Of a DNA stretch of 39,485 nucleotides, positions 6,829 through 15,704 are shown piece after piece (position 1 is the stretch's first letter; each line of letters starts with the position of its first letter). This DNA comes from a virus. A program made the translations under genes and the position numbers. The stretch lies in IMG/VR virus record IMGVR_UViG_3300045136_000292, positions 1-39,485 of that record. One strand, given 5' to 3'. Below the pieces are notes generated by a model that saw only the letters and a program-made list of their open reading frames with translations, searched no databases and was not told where the DNA came from.

Positions 6829-7950
6829 TTATATCAGAGCTATTTCGTATACCATGCTAAAGTATAATACAGCACCACCAGAAAGCTGATACGAACCACT
6901 AAGTCGATATCTATAAACATTACCCATCCTTCCTATTAGTATTCCATCGTAACAAGTATGTGTGTAGACTCCACTTTTCGCTTCTATGTTGAAGGCTAGT
7001 TGGAAACATGCCGGCAGTATGGATCCGGGGACTAGGATATCTATACATCCAGCCCATTTACATTTGTCCGAAGGTACGCACATTCCATTTTGATCCGCAT
7101 ATATATAGCCCCTTGTTTTGTCAGGTCTTATGCCTGGGTCACCACTAGTTACGGTAAAGTCAAGTATTCTCCACTCTGCTTTACATCCTATAGTGTTTCC
7201 ACTACCATCTTCCATATTGAATCTTGCATATTGATTCGCATTACAGGCATTTACAAGATTTAAGGTATCACAATTAGAACCACTACTATTTCTTCCATAG
7301 TCAAACTCACAGCAGTCTTGCTCGTTGATTACGCAGTATCTATTGTCCCAGTCCAGTATAGAACCTCTTGGTAGGTAAACCGGTAAGTATTCCGTTTTTG
7401 TTCTGATGTTTCCTCCTCCTCCACTACCTCCTCCAGGTTGTCCGCTTGAAGCAAGGTTTTCGACGCAGATGCGAATAGGTACATCTATCCTTACACCGCC
7501 TTTGGAATCTTTACCGCCTTGATCGCTACTACTACTACTCCCACTACTAGCTGGAGGACAGAACTCTACCTCTTCACCCCAGTTTATTATCATAAAACAG
7601 TCTAACTGAGGTGAGGGTTCCACCCAAACAACGGCACCACTGGGTATTACTTCGTCAGGGTTTATATAGTATGCTACTAATTTTATTACCGGCTTTCGTA
7701 CTACAAACTTTTCGCTTTTACGGTATTTACGCCTGATTACTATGACTTCGTATTCATATCTGAACCATATCTCGTGGTTCCTGGGATATTCACTGCTAAA
7801 CCTAGCTTTTTCTCTGCAATCGAATATCTTCCTTCCAGATACTACGATTCCTAGAATACCAACCTGCGGTACATATCTTACCCTAGTCCCGTTTAGGATT
7901 ATTTCACCATTATTGTTTTTAGATAGTTGGCTCTCTTTTTTAGTTTTCAT
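6829..7950 (-). CDS. cysteine-rich tail fibre/tip-like structural protein
   Basis: The 373-aa protein has a charged N-terminal region (about 1-125), then low-complexity linkers of Ser, Gly and Pro (around 135-180), then a Cys-rich beta region. There are 15 cysteines, unusually many for a phage tail protein, which may form disulfides or bind metal. No family is recognised. It follows the 334-aa structural protein at a three-base gap and precedes the propeller gene, positions typical of distal tail, fibre or receptor-binding proteins. That role is inferred from order only. The ribosome site is weak, which suggests coupling to the upstream gene. Confidence 0.5.
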   Translation of the reverse strand: MKTKKESQLSKNNNGEIILNGTRVRYVPQVGILGIVVSGRKIFDCREKARFSSEYPRNHEIWFRYEYEVIVIRRKYRKSEKFVVRKPVIKLVAYYINPDEVIPSGAVVWVEPSPQLDCFMIINWGEEVEFCPPASSGSSSSSDQGGKDSKGGVRIDVPIRICVENLASSGQPGGGSGGGGNIRTKTEYLPVYLPRGSILDWDNRYCVINEQDCCEFDYGRNSSGSNCDTLNLVNACNANQYARFNMEDGSGNTIGCKAEWRILDFTVTSGDPGIRPDKTRGYIYADQNGMCVPSDKCKWAGCIDILVPGSILPACFQLAFNIEAKSGVYTHTCYDGILIGRMGNVYRYRLSGSYQLSGGAVLYFSMVYEIALI

Positions 7951-7953
7951 AAC

Positions 7954-8958
7954 TTACATCACGCTTTGAAACATTATCTCAAAGTTTTTTGTAGGTAGAT
8001 AATCACGATAGCTTTCGCCTACTAGTGCCGTGTAGAACTTACCGTCCTCTCTCCAGGGAAATAGGAAATGTCCTCTCCTAATAGGATTACTTACACCAGG
8101 CGGCGGATTAGAGTATAGGAACTCAAATGTAATATCCCAGCACTTCTGGAGAGATATTGGTGCACCAATTGGAGGATAAACCGGCATCATTGTAGGTTCG
8201 GTTGTGTATCCGGTAAACAGTAATGTGTATTTATCGAACCCAAGAAAAGGTTCATTGTTTACCGCGCCTAAACATTCTTCTATTTTTGGGTTGTTGAAGT
8301 AAAGCCTATTGGTAGATACGTAATCGTTAGGTACCCACATCCATCTTAGAGTTATCTTTTTCTTTGGCAGGAACATTCCTATAGGTACAGGAAACTCTTC
8401 GTTTATTGGTGGACCTTCTACGAATACTAAGAAGGCCATGTTATCAGCTTGCAAAGTTTCTAGCTGCGGTTCAATCCTAATATCCGTGAATCGGACATAC
8501 TCCGGCTGACCAGCCATAGCTGAGTTAGGTAGAAAGTTTACGTTGGTATAAGCCTGAAACCTTATAGAGAGTACAAACTCCTCAAATGCGGTAAACAAGG
8601 GTATAAAGTTGTCTGAGTTTTGAGAGTACCATGTGGCTGGGATTCGTAAGCCGCCGCTAGTTTTTACAGGTTTTGGGACTCCAGGAACGTAGCTTGCCAG
8701 ACCTTCGGGATATATGTCAACCGATGATGCGTATAGGTTTTTTACAAACGGATGCTGTACTGGCGGATACCTTTCTAGCCCTCCACCTACTACCCTACTG
8801 TATCCCATAATTGCCGGTAAAGCAAAAGGAAGGTCGTCTCTTTTGATCCTAATCTTTATATCCGCACTACTGTCCGCTGAGGATATACTGATCCCCTGTG
8901 TTTCCGACAGACACTCTGCCCATCTATTGGAAAGCCAGAATTGTAACGGAGACATCAT
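7954..8958 (-). CDS. putative distal tail / tail tip protein
   Basis: The 334-aa protein lies immediately after the tape measure gene, where siphoviruses usually encode the distal tail protein or tail tip. It is beta-rich with many Pro and aromatic residues and ends with a GHFLFPWREDGKFYTA stretch. I do not recognise a domain. The start uses the first of two adjacent ATGs (MMSPL), one base after the tape measure stop, with AGGAAA upstream. A structural role is inferred from position and composition. Confidence 0.5.
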   Translation of the reverse strand: MMSPLQFWLSNRWAECLSETQGISISSADSSADIKIRIKRDDLPFALPAIMGYSRVVGGGLERYPPVQHPFVKNLYASSVDIYPEGLASYVPGVPKPVKTSGGLRIPATWYSQNSDNFIPLFTAFEEFVLSIRFQAYTNVNFLPNSAMAGQPEYVRFTDIRIEPQLETLQADNMAFLVFVEGPPINEEFPVPIGMFLPKKKITLRWMWVPNDYVSTNRLYFNNPKIEECLGAVNNEPFLGFDKYTLLFTGYTTEPTMMPVYPPIGAPISLQKCWDITFEFLYSNPPPGVSNPIRRGHFLFPWREDGKFYTALVGESYRDYLPTKNFEIMFQSVM

Positions 8959-8959
8959 G

Positions 8960-11242
8960 TTATATCGTTTCCTGATCTTTATCTTTATTTTGGTAATACT
9001 TACTCTGTTGGTATCCTGAGAAGTTTTTCACTTTAGACTTAGCAACTTCGGATATAGTCTTCATAGATTCGTATGTACCGTAAGTATTCGCTGCTGTCTG
9101 ATATAGGTAGGTTACGCATTCGGTTAGCCGTGTTTCTATCATCGCAACTCTTTGCATAACTTGGGAGTACATCTTTGCAGTAACGTCCTCTTTCGGCATC
9201 TTTTTTTCGACCTGCTGCTGAACGTCACTTACCCTCTCGTTTTCCTTGGCAAGCCCCTTCAGATCACCGCCTGCTCCTTTTTGGAATGCTGATTGGAACT
9301 TAGACTTCAGCTCCTCTGGGTTGGGAAGAGCACTCTTTAGTTTTTCAGTCATTCCTCCCATTGTTTCCTTTAGACCGCCCACCATATCTCCTAGATTTAG
9401 GTTTCCCATTATATTTTTCATATTACCAGCTAGATCACCTATCTTATCCTTCATCTCCCCCAACATAGGAACCTGTTGACTTGTATTCTTCGCTGTTTCT
9501 TCTTCAGGGGATGATTCACCACCTAAGCTAAACGCGGACTGCATGGCTTTATTGAGCATATCAGTAACGCTTCCTGTACTAACCTGCTGTGCTACCGCCG
9601 CCTTACCTCGACCTTCCCCAGGTTGTAACGGTCCCCCTAATTTGTCTAGCATTTGAGTAATGCCCATCTTATCACCAAGCTCTTTGAACTTATCTGTAAT
9701 GTTACCCAATCCCTCGCCAAGCTTATCGGTCATCTTACCCATGTCCAGGTCTTTTAAGCTATCTTTCATTTCGTTCATCATTTTATCTAGCTGATTCATT
9801 GCATCCTGAGCTGCTGGAGGTAGACCTGGACCTCCACTGTCCTCTTGCTTTTTGGATCCAAACAGCCATCTAAACGCTGCGGTAATTTTCTCCCAAATCT
9901 TTTTTATTACGTTGACTACATAATTGTATACCTTCTCCGCTATCTTTATTATCGGGTCGAATATGCCTTTGAATCTTTGTGCTATACCTACAAAGAAGTC
10001 TTTGACTTTTTGGAAAATACCGGTTATCCAATCATATATTCCTTTGAAGAACTCTTTGACCTTATTGAACATGCCAGATAGTTTATCACTAAAAGTAGTA
10101 GCCAGCTCTACAATTAGTCCAATTAGTGGACCTATTCCCATACTTGCCACAGCCATAGCTACGCCTACTGCTATGATTGATCCCATAAAACCTAGGGCTT
10201 TGAACGTATTTATAAGGAACTTTATTCCTAGAGACACCATTTGCGCTATTAGCTGGCCAGCTTGTACACCAACCTGTATTATTGTCGTTATAAGACTACC
10301 GAATATATTGATCAGAAAACCAACACCAGATATTACAAACTTTATTATACCACCCACTATGTTTACCACACCACCCCATAGGAATCTAAGAATGTTGAAC
10401 AGCATCCCAGCGAACCGAATTATCATCATCGGGATGTTGTTTAGTATAAAGCTGATAAGTCCTAATATAAATCCACCGATAGTTATTATTATGCCTAGTA
10501 TCATTCCTACTATGGTAATTACTGCTATAGCCATAGTCATGAAGAATCCTATCACCGCCACTATAGCTGCGATTACTGCGCCTATTGCTGCGATGAGTAG
10601 GAAGAATGGAGTTAGTGCTAGGATAATGATCCCTACTAGTACGCCTATAACTGCGATTAGTGCCCAGAAGGAAAATGCTTTGGAAGGTATCTTGTCGATC
10701 CAACCGGCAAGTCTTTGGAGGAAGTTGGTGAATTTGACCGTAAATGGAATCAACTTAGCCCCTATTGTCGCCATCACGCGACTAAAAGCTAAGTTTAGTC
10801 TAACGGCATGTGCTGGGGATACTTTGCTGACGAATGAGGATAATGTGCTAGTGAACCCGCCTAACTTTCCAACCGCTCCGGGGAGGAATCCACCTATCGC
10901 CTGAATGGCCGAACCAAACTTAGTAAACGCTCCACTAACCTTACTTGCTGCGGTTGCTCCCTTCTGGAACGTCTTAGTAAGGTTGCCTATTGCGTTACCG
11001 GCTTTTGCTTTTATTGTTTCCGATAGCTTCGATAACGCTTTAGTTAGCTTAGATTTGACCGCCTCTGCAACCTTGGAAAGCCTGTCTTTTAGAGTAGATA
11101 ACGCTTTGCCAAGTTTTTTGGAAGCACCTTCCGCCTTTTTTGCCTCTTTTTCAGAACCTCCCCCCTTACCGCTATCTTTTTTGGGAGGCGGATTCTTGTT
11201 TTCGTCTGGGATACCTTTATTATTTGATCTATTTTTCGGCAT
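8960..11242 (-). CDS. tail tape measure protein
   Basis: At 760 aa this is the longest protein of the genome. Residues 1-30 are basic and disordered, and 30-115 are helical with Ala/Lys/Ser heptad-like repeats. A very hydrophobic block at about 191-385 could make several membrane-spanning helices, and the tail of the protein is helical with many Met, Lys and Gly. This is the usual design of siphovirus tape measures, which set tail length and help DNA cross the cell envelope. It follows the frameshifted tail-assembly chaperone genes, the expected order. At roughly 1.5 angstrom per residue a tail slightly over 100 nm would be expected. A plus-strand open frame across the same region is only a shadow. 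Confidence 0.9.
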   Translation of the reverse strand: MPKNRSNNKGIPDENKNPPPKKDSGKGGGSEKEAKKAEGASKKLGKALSTLKDRLSKVAEAVKSKLTKALSKLSETIKAKAGNAIGNLTKTFQKGATAASKVSGAFTKFGSAIQAIGGFLPGAVGKLGGFTSTLSSFVSKVSPAHAVRLNLAFSRVMATIGAKLIPFTVKFTNFLQRLAGWIDKIPSKAFSFWALIAVIGVLVGIIILALTPFFLLIAAIGAVIAAIVAVIGFFMTMAIAVITIVGMILGIIITIGGFILGLISFILNNIPMMIIRFAGMLFNILRFLWGGVVNIVGGIIKFVISGVGFLINIFGSLITTIIQVGVQAGQLIAQMVSLGIKFLINTFKALGFMGSIIAVGVAMAVASMGIGPLIGLIVELATTFSDKLSGMFNKVKEFFKGIYDWITGIFQKVKDFFVGIAQRFKGIFDPIIKIAEKVYNYVVNVIKKIWEKITAAFRWLFGSKKQEDSGGPGLPPAAQDAMNQLDKMMNEMKDSLKDLDMGKMTDKLGEGLGNITDKFKELGDKMGITQMLDKLGGPLQPGEGRGKAAVAQQVSTGSVTDMLNKAMQSAFSLGGESSPEEETAKNTSQQVPMLGEMKDKIGDLAGNMKNIMGNLNLGDMVGGLKETMGGMTEKLKSALPNPEELKSKFQSAFQKGAGGDLKGLAKENERVSDVQQQVEKKMPKEDVTAKMYSQVMQRVAMIETRLTECVTYLYQTAANTYGTYESMKTISEVAKSKVKNFSGYQQSKYYQNKDKDQETI

Positions 11243-11254
11243 GGCTTGTAAGGA

Positions 11255-11671
11255 TTACTTATACTTTTTCATCTTTTCATATTCCTCTATCAAATCCGTC
11301 ATTTGTTCTATAGACTCTTGTAGGTAAGGTAGGATATATACCGCCCAAATCTGAAAGTCTGTTAGCTTACTAAGCTCCTCAATAGTTATCTTGCCCTGGA
11401 AAACAGGAAGGAGAAGAATGTTGCTATACTTGCCTTTTACATTCTCCTCCTTTTTGTACAAGCTTATCTTGCCTTTTATACGTTTCCTAAGAACCTCATA
11501 CTGTTCTTTAGGTAAATGCTGTTTAGCTGATCTAAGGGCGGCAAGCTCTCCTGCGATACTGCTCCCCCCTAGTTTGTGACCTCCAGATGATGCTACAGAT
11601 TCATATCGTTTTACTGATTCGTCGTATTTTCGTAGTACGACCTGAACATATCTAGCAAAACTGTTTTTTTT
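11255..11671 (-). CDS. tail assembly chaperone extension made by -1 frameshift (gpGT-like)
   Basis: This frame lies between the chaperone gene and the tape measure and overlaps the former. Its only start near the 5' end is a TTG at 11687-11689 without a ribosome site, so independent translation is unlikely. A run of eight A on the coding strand (11664-11671) gives the slippery heptamer A_AAA_AAA in the upstream frame. A one-base backward slip joins residue K162 of the chaperone to NSFARYVQ of this frame and yields a protein of about 298 aa. The added 136 residues are helical and charged. This mirrors lambda G/GT, whose long form recruits tape measure and tail tube proteins. Confidence 0.75.
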   Translation of the reverse strand, partial: KKNSFARYVQVVLRKYDESVKRYESVASSGGHKLGGSSIAGELAALRSAKQHLPKEQYEVLRKRIKGKISLYKKEENVKGKYSNILLLPVFQGKITIEELSKLTDFQIWAVYILPYLQESIEQMTDLIEEYEKMKKYK

Positions 11672-12150
11672 AGTCCGGGCACGTAACAATGGAGTAATCT
11701 TGCGATAGTGAGAAGAACCAACTCAGAAAACTTAGTACCATCTTCTCCCTCTTCATCGTTTACTAGAAAGCTTAGTACCTCTTCCTTGCTGATCGTCTTA
11801 TCACCATCTTTATCCTTTAGCAATGCAGACATTAGACAGCATATTCCGTCCTCAGTTTGTAGCCATTCAGCTAGCATTACCACACCACCACGAAGACCGT
11901 TCTTTATACCGTTCTCAAGCTCGCGATATAATTGAGCGGACACTTCTTTTTTGATCTCCTTGAGTAACTTATACTGGGACTCCAAATACTCACCTAACAG
12001 CTTTGCTTTTGTTTTTTGTGTTGGCCAGTATAGTACGTAAGTTTTTCCATTACAAGTCCACTCAAGTAAGTCACCCTCGTTACCCAGGATTGCTTTCGGA
12101 TCAACATCCACCTCGTCGATCTTTGATTTCAGAGTTTTTAGATCGAACAT
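11611..12150 (-). CDS. tail assembly chaperone (gpG-like) with an EF-hand loop
   Basis: The 179-aa protein sits between the tail tube genes and the tape measure, the standard place for the siphovirus tail assembly chaperone. It is mostly helical. Residues 113-124 read DKDGDKTISKEE, a near-perfect EF-hand calcium loop (D113, D115, D117, S121, E124; only the usual Gly at loop position 6 is Lys). Near the C-terminus a run of eight A offers a -1 frameshift into the frame at 11255-11671. The start has GGGAGGT eight bases upstream. The sequence itself is not recognisably similar to known chaperones; the call rests on position and frameshift. Confidence 0.7.
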   Translation of the reverse strand: MFDLKTLKSKIDEVDVDPKAILGNEGDLLEWTCNGKTYVLYWPTQKTKAKLLGEYLESQYKLLKEIKKEVSAQLYRELENGIKNGLRGGVVMLAEWLQTEDGICCLMSALLKDKDGDKTISKEEVLSFLVNDEEGEDGTKFSELVLLTIARLLHCYVPGLKKTVLLDMFRSYYENTTNQ

Positions 12151-12167
12151 TCTATGTTACCTCCCTA

Positions 12168-12587
12168 TTACAAGCCTATAATAGCTCCGTTTACCTCGAA
12201 CGAGAGCTTTACTTCCGCAACACCGTCAACTGCTAAGCTGTGGCTTACGCTAGTACATATCGCACTAGGTATCTGGAAGTTTCGACTAACAGCATTAGAG
12301 GACATACCCAAGATCAAAGAGTATTGACCACCAAACACAACTCCTTCACCAAGTGCAAAGCTGTAGCCTGAAAGCTCTACCTTACCTTCAGCTAGGTTCA
12401 ACAAGGTTTTATTTTTCCATATTCTGCCAAAGCTGTCCATCACGTTGTAGAACGTATCGGCTTCGGTTAGCTCAATACTCGCTTCCAAGCTCCATTCCTT
12501 TACGTAGACTAGGTGTGTTGTACCGGCCGTGACAAAACCGCCTACTCCGGCAAAGTAGACGTTGGTGTATTGTCTTGTACCTAGCAT
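12168..12587 (-). CDS. tail tube-like protein, short paralogue
   Basis: The 139-aa protein shares an ordered set of blocks with the neighbouring 212-aa protein: VKEWSLEASIELTEADTF, a WKNKTLL...EGKVELSGYSF stretch, and AICTSVSHS...LSFEVNGA near the C-terminus. The two therefore derive from a gene duplication. Position upstream of the tail assembly chaperone, beta-rich composition and small size fit major tail tube proteins. One may build the tube and the other a specialised section. The ribosome site AAGGGGG is good. Confidence 0.65.
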   Translation of the reverse strand: MLGTRQYTNVYFAGVGGFVTAGTTHLVYVKEWSLEASIELTEADTFYNVMDSFGRIWKNKTLLNLAEGKVELSGYSFALGEGVVFGGQYSLILGMSSNAVSRNFQIPSAICTSVSHSLAVDGVAEVKLSFEVNGAIIGL

Positions 12588-12620
12588 TATCTTTTCCCCC
12601 TTTTTAGTAGGTTATTTTGC

Positions 12621-13259
12621 TTAGATGTTTCCTATTCTATCCCAGACTACGTTAGGTAGCTCACCACCAACAACCTCAAACTCCGCCTTGAATTCGACCG
12701 GCTCGCTTGTTGGGTTGCTATAACTAACGCTTGTACATATAGCGTCGACTTCAATCAACCTATCATAACTTTCAATATCCGGCATATTTGCGGAATTTGT
12801 TGTTTGCCGGAATACTAAGGTTAGCCAGTATGCATGACCTAGACGTATATACTCTTTATAGTTCGGTTTAGTTGGGTCAATAGGGCTTTGGATTGCGTAA
12901 CCTGTAAGCTCTACCTTGGCTTCGTGGAATCCTAACATACTCTTATCTTTCCATACCATAAGGCCGCCGTATTCCATGTTAGTAGTGGCGTTATTACCAA
13001 AGGTATCAGCACCTATAATTTCCGCTGTAACTTCGATAGACCACTCTTTTATAAACCCTAGTATTCGTGTAGTTCCTTCGTATCTCGTACCAGGTCGGCT
13101 CGATCTACCAGAAAACGTTGATGTTTGCTGACCTGTCGAGTAATCCAGAACCTCAGTTGTGTGAGCCGGATATGCACCAGTATACATCGTAGCCTTTACA
13201 TCACCACCCAGGCCGCTGAAGAATAGACGATGATAGCTTTTTACATTCTGCATAATCAA
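12621..13259 (-). CDS. tail tube-like protein, long paralogue
   Basis: The 212-aa protein is the longer member of a tandem pair. Shared blocks with the 139-aa neighbour are IKEWSIEVTAEIIGADTF, WKDKSMLGFHEAKVELTGYA and AICTSVSYS...AEFEVVGG. It carries additional N-terminal and internal insertions rich in Thr, Ser and Gly, which could form surface loops. Its start overlaps the stop of the 173-aa gene by four bases. A tail tube role is inferred from position and from the beta-rich sequence. Confidence 0.65.
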   Translation of the reverse strand: MIMQNVKSYHRLFFSGLGGDVKATMYTGAYPAHTTEVLDYSTGQQTSTFSGRSSRPGTRYEGTTRILGFIKEWSIEVTAEIIGADTFGNNATTNMEYGGLMVWKDKSMLGFHEAKVELTGYAIQSPIDPTKPNYKEYIRLGHAYWLTLVFRQTTNSANMPDIESYDRLIEVDAICTSVSYSNPTSEPVEFKAEFEVVGGELPNVVWDRIGNI

Positions 13260-13777
13260 TCTCCTAGTATTAGCAATGTTATTTGTTTATTTACAGATGT
13301 ATGATTTTGTACCACTAAGTTTTTATTTGATCCAGTTACTTGGATCGAGTTGCCGACTAGTATACAAAATGGGAACAAGCTACTTACAGTAAACGCGGTT
13401 GTATTCAATCCCCACCCATCGAAGGTTGTGGAACCTCCGCCAACTCTAAACTCAGGGTTGCTAACGTCTCCACCGGATACGAACGCGATTATCGCTTTCA
13501 CATACCCCATACTCGTACTACTACAGGATGTTTCGTCATTTACCGAAGTCAGGTCAATAGTAGCGCTGTTTCCTGCGTTTAGGTTCACCTTTACAACGGC
13601 AAACCGACTTATACGGGTTGGGTCGTTTGTATTAGGTGTAGCGCTATAAGTAAAACCTGTTGGAATTACCAAGCTGTTCTCACCTATCGAAAACGAGTAA
13701 CCGTTCGTAGTCTTCAGTCCAGCGGAAAAACTTATGAATCCGTTTAGGGACAAGATAAAACTGTCTTTGGTTATCAT
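13256..13777 (-). CDS. putative virion protein
   Basis: The 173-aa protein is rich in Ser, Thr, Asn, Gly and Val with almost no long helices, as in beta-sandwich virion proteins. No domain is recognised. It overlaps both neighbours by four bases, inside the tail operon between the 180-aa tail protein and the tail tube pair. It could be a tail, tail-decoration or head-tail joining protein. Confidence 0.5.
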   Translation of the reverse strand: MITKDSFILSLNGFISFSAGLKTTNGYSFSIGENSLVIPTGFTYSATPNTNDPTRISRFAVVKVNLNAGNSATIDLTSVNDETSCSSTSMGYVKAIIAFVSGGDVSNPEFRVGGGSTTFDGWGLNTTAFTVSSLFPFCILVGNSIQVTGSNKNLVVQNHTSVNKQITLLILGD

Positions 13778-14316
13778 ACGTCACCTATGTAAAACCTAGT
13801 AGTAAGCTCCGCACCCTCAATTTGCCAGTTGGTATGCTGGTCTTCTATATTTTGTAGGTAAAAGTTAGCTATATCGACTCCTATAAGATTGTTCGTTCTT
13901 CTGGTCAATAATTCCTTTACCGCCTCAGCAACAAGCTCGTGGAACCAACCTATAGGACGGTATATGTTCAAGCTGTCTAGCCTAATAAGGTAGCTTATAG
14001 ATAAGGTTAGAGATAGCTGCCAGTGAGAAAAAGTAAACCGCTCTGTATTTCCGCCTTCAGGAGATATAATTAGTATCTTATTGTAATTTTCAAAGTAGTC
14101 TACAGCGTAAGGATAAAACTTTATCTCCTTATCTACATATCTCCAAAGCTTTCTGAATGCTAGTATATAAAGGTCTATGTTACTACAGTTTACATGTTCC
14201 TTATATATCACCACATCCTGATTAGGGAAGAAGCGGTAGCCCACGTTGCATAGCTTTTCAGTGAGTACCGCTCCTATATCGTTTAGTGCAATAAAGCTTT
14301 GTCGCCAATGCAGCAT
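13774..14316 (-). CDS. putative tail completion/terminator protein
   Basis: The 180-aa protein has mixed helix and strand, several aromatic residues and no recognised motif. It lies between the connector-type genes and the tail tube genes, where tail completion or terminator proteins are usually encoded. Its first 34 bases overlap the end of the protease gene, and its last bases overlap the next gene, so it is part of a tightly coupled run. The assignment is by position. Confidence 0.45.
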   Translation of the reverse strand: MLHWRQSFIALNDIGAVLTEKLCNVGYRFFPNQDVVIYKEHVNCSNIDLYILAFRKLWRYVDKEIKFYPYAVDYFENYNKILIISPEGGNTERFTFSHWQLSLTLSISYLIRLDSLNIYRPIGWFHELVAEAVKELLTRRTNNLIGVDIANFYLQNIEDQHTNWQIEGAELTTRFYIGDV

Positions 14317-15704
14317 AGTGGTAAACCTATAACTCTAGGTATATATCCGATTATAAACCTCAACAGCTCCTCATCATCCTCTCTAAGGATGTGGTAAAGA
14401 GCGTACCAGTCCTCATAATGATTATCTATCTTTTCGTTTACGTAAAGCTCAATAACTGTATCTATCTCATTCCCAAACCGGTCCACAACCTGGTTCAGCC
14501 AAATGCGGACGGAACCCTCGTCAATATCAGCCAAATGTTCCGGTAGGACTACTATCTTATATCTATTTACAACTTCGTTTACGCATCTTTCTATCAGCAT
14601 ATCTCTAAACTTTTTGCATAAGTTAGTTTTATTACCAAGCTTTTCAACCTGTGATATAAACCATTCGGTTCTGCATCCCCAGATAGTAGCAAAAGCGCCG
14701 GGTTTAACTCCACAGCAGACAGAGGATAGAAATTCACCGGTTTCCTTGAGGAATATACCTCCACCGGAATCACCATAGTAAACATTTAGCTTATATTGAA
14801 GTTGGTTTGCGGTTATAGCTTCAACCCAACCCTCCTCTACGTTCCCAGGTTTATCCGCACCCCATGCTGCGTGGAATACCTTGTCTCCCGGATTAGGAAG
14901 CTTACGTGCTACTTTGGCATACGGTATTGGGAACCCAGCTTTAGCAAGTCCCCTACTAACTAAAATAGCACCGTCGTTCGTATTGTTTGCCGAAACTACA
15001 ATCGCCTCAAACTTATATTTATTAGGTAAATGAGCAAGTTCGACCGAAAACCTTGTACCAATTCGACCGCAATGGGCAGCCGAGAATAAGTACCTTTCTC
15101 CATCTTTGGTCTGAAACTCCGTAATAGTAGCACTACAACCTACGCTATTAGTGTATATACGAACCGTTGCATGGATTGGATTGACATAATCCTTATTTGG
15201 TTCAGGCTTGGGAGGCTCCGGTTTTTCCTTATCATCATCCGGCCCTTTTTCGTCTCCCTTTTCAATCTTTATATCGACTACATGACGGAATATGGTAAAG
15301 TCATCTTTAGCAGCGTAGAAAGTCAACCTTTTAGTCTTATCTACGTCGGCTTTCTTTACTAGGTAAATATAGATTACGTTAGGACTGATACCTATAGTCT
15401 GTACGCTATCATCATCACACCAAGTAATCTTATAGCTAGGATCGGCCTTAGCTATAAGTAGGTCGCCAGCTTTTTTAGGATGAGAGATTATCTCGACTAC
15501 GATGCCGTCCCTAATAACGGCTGGGTCGACTAACGGCTTTTTGGTATGATGGGCTAGAGGACTGTTATAAACCTTGTCCTCTCTACCTAATGTGAAACCT
15601 AGTATGGAAACTGTAACAAATATACCGATAAATAAAGCGATAAACGACGAATATGCAGCGTATCTAGCAACTTTTGGCGGGATCATGTTACTATTACCTT
15701 TCAC
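14283..15704 (-). CDS. membrane-anchored trypsin-like serine protease
   Basis: The 473-aa protein (numbered from the GTG at 15704) has one N-terminal membrane helix (residues about 16-40), a beta-rich region (60-148), a charged Pro/Glu/Lys linker (150-172) and a chymotrypsin-fold protease. The catalytic triad is visible: FSAAHC (H211), TNDGAIL (D244) and GDSGGG (S313). A further 150 residues follow with a Cys pair near the end. The GTG overlaps the previous stop and lacks a ribosome site; an ATG at 15686 preceded by AAAGG is a good alternative. The topology suggests a protease held outside the inner membrane or built into the virion. Such an enzyme within the tail operon is unusual. Possible roles are virion maturation, attack on host surface proteins, or exclusion. 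Confidence 0.85.
   Translation of the reverse strand: MKGNSNMIPPKVARYAAYSSFIALFIGIFVTVSILGFTLGREDKVYNSPLAHHTKKPLVDPAVIRDGIVVEIISHPKKAGDLLIAKADPSYKITWCDDDSVQTIGISPNVIYIYLVKKADVDKTKRLTFYAAKDDFTIFRHVVDIKIEKGDEKGPDDDKEKPEPPKPEPNKDYVNPIHATVRIYTNSVGCSATITEFQTKDGERYLFSAAHCGRIGTRFSVELAHLPNKYKFEAIVVSANNTNDGAILVSRGLAKAGFPIPYAKVARKLPNPGDKVFHAAWGADKPGNVEEGWVEAITANQLQYKLNVYYGDSGGGIFLKETGEFLSSVCCGVKPGAFATIWGCRTEWFISQVEKLGNKTNLCKKFRDMLIERCVNEVVNRYKIVVLPEHLADIDEGSVRIWLNQVVDRFGNEIDTVIELYVNEKIDNHYEDWYALYHILREDDEELLRFIIGYIPRVIGLPLCCIGDKALLH

Noticed and set aside
9924-10904. Long plus-strand open frame of 326 codons
   Set aside because: It is the reverse of the hydrophobic part of the tape measure gene; an Ile/Pro-rich antisense reading without a ribosome site.
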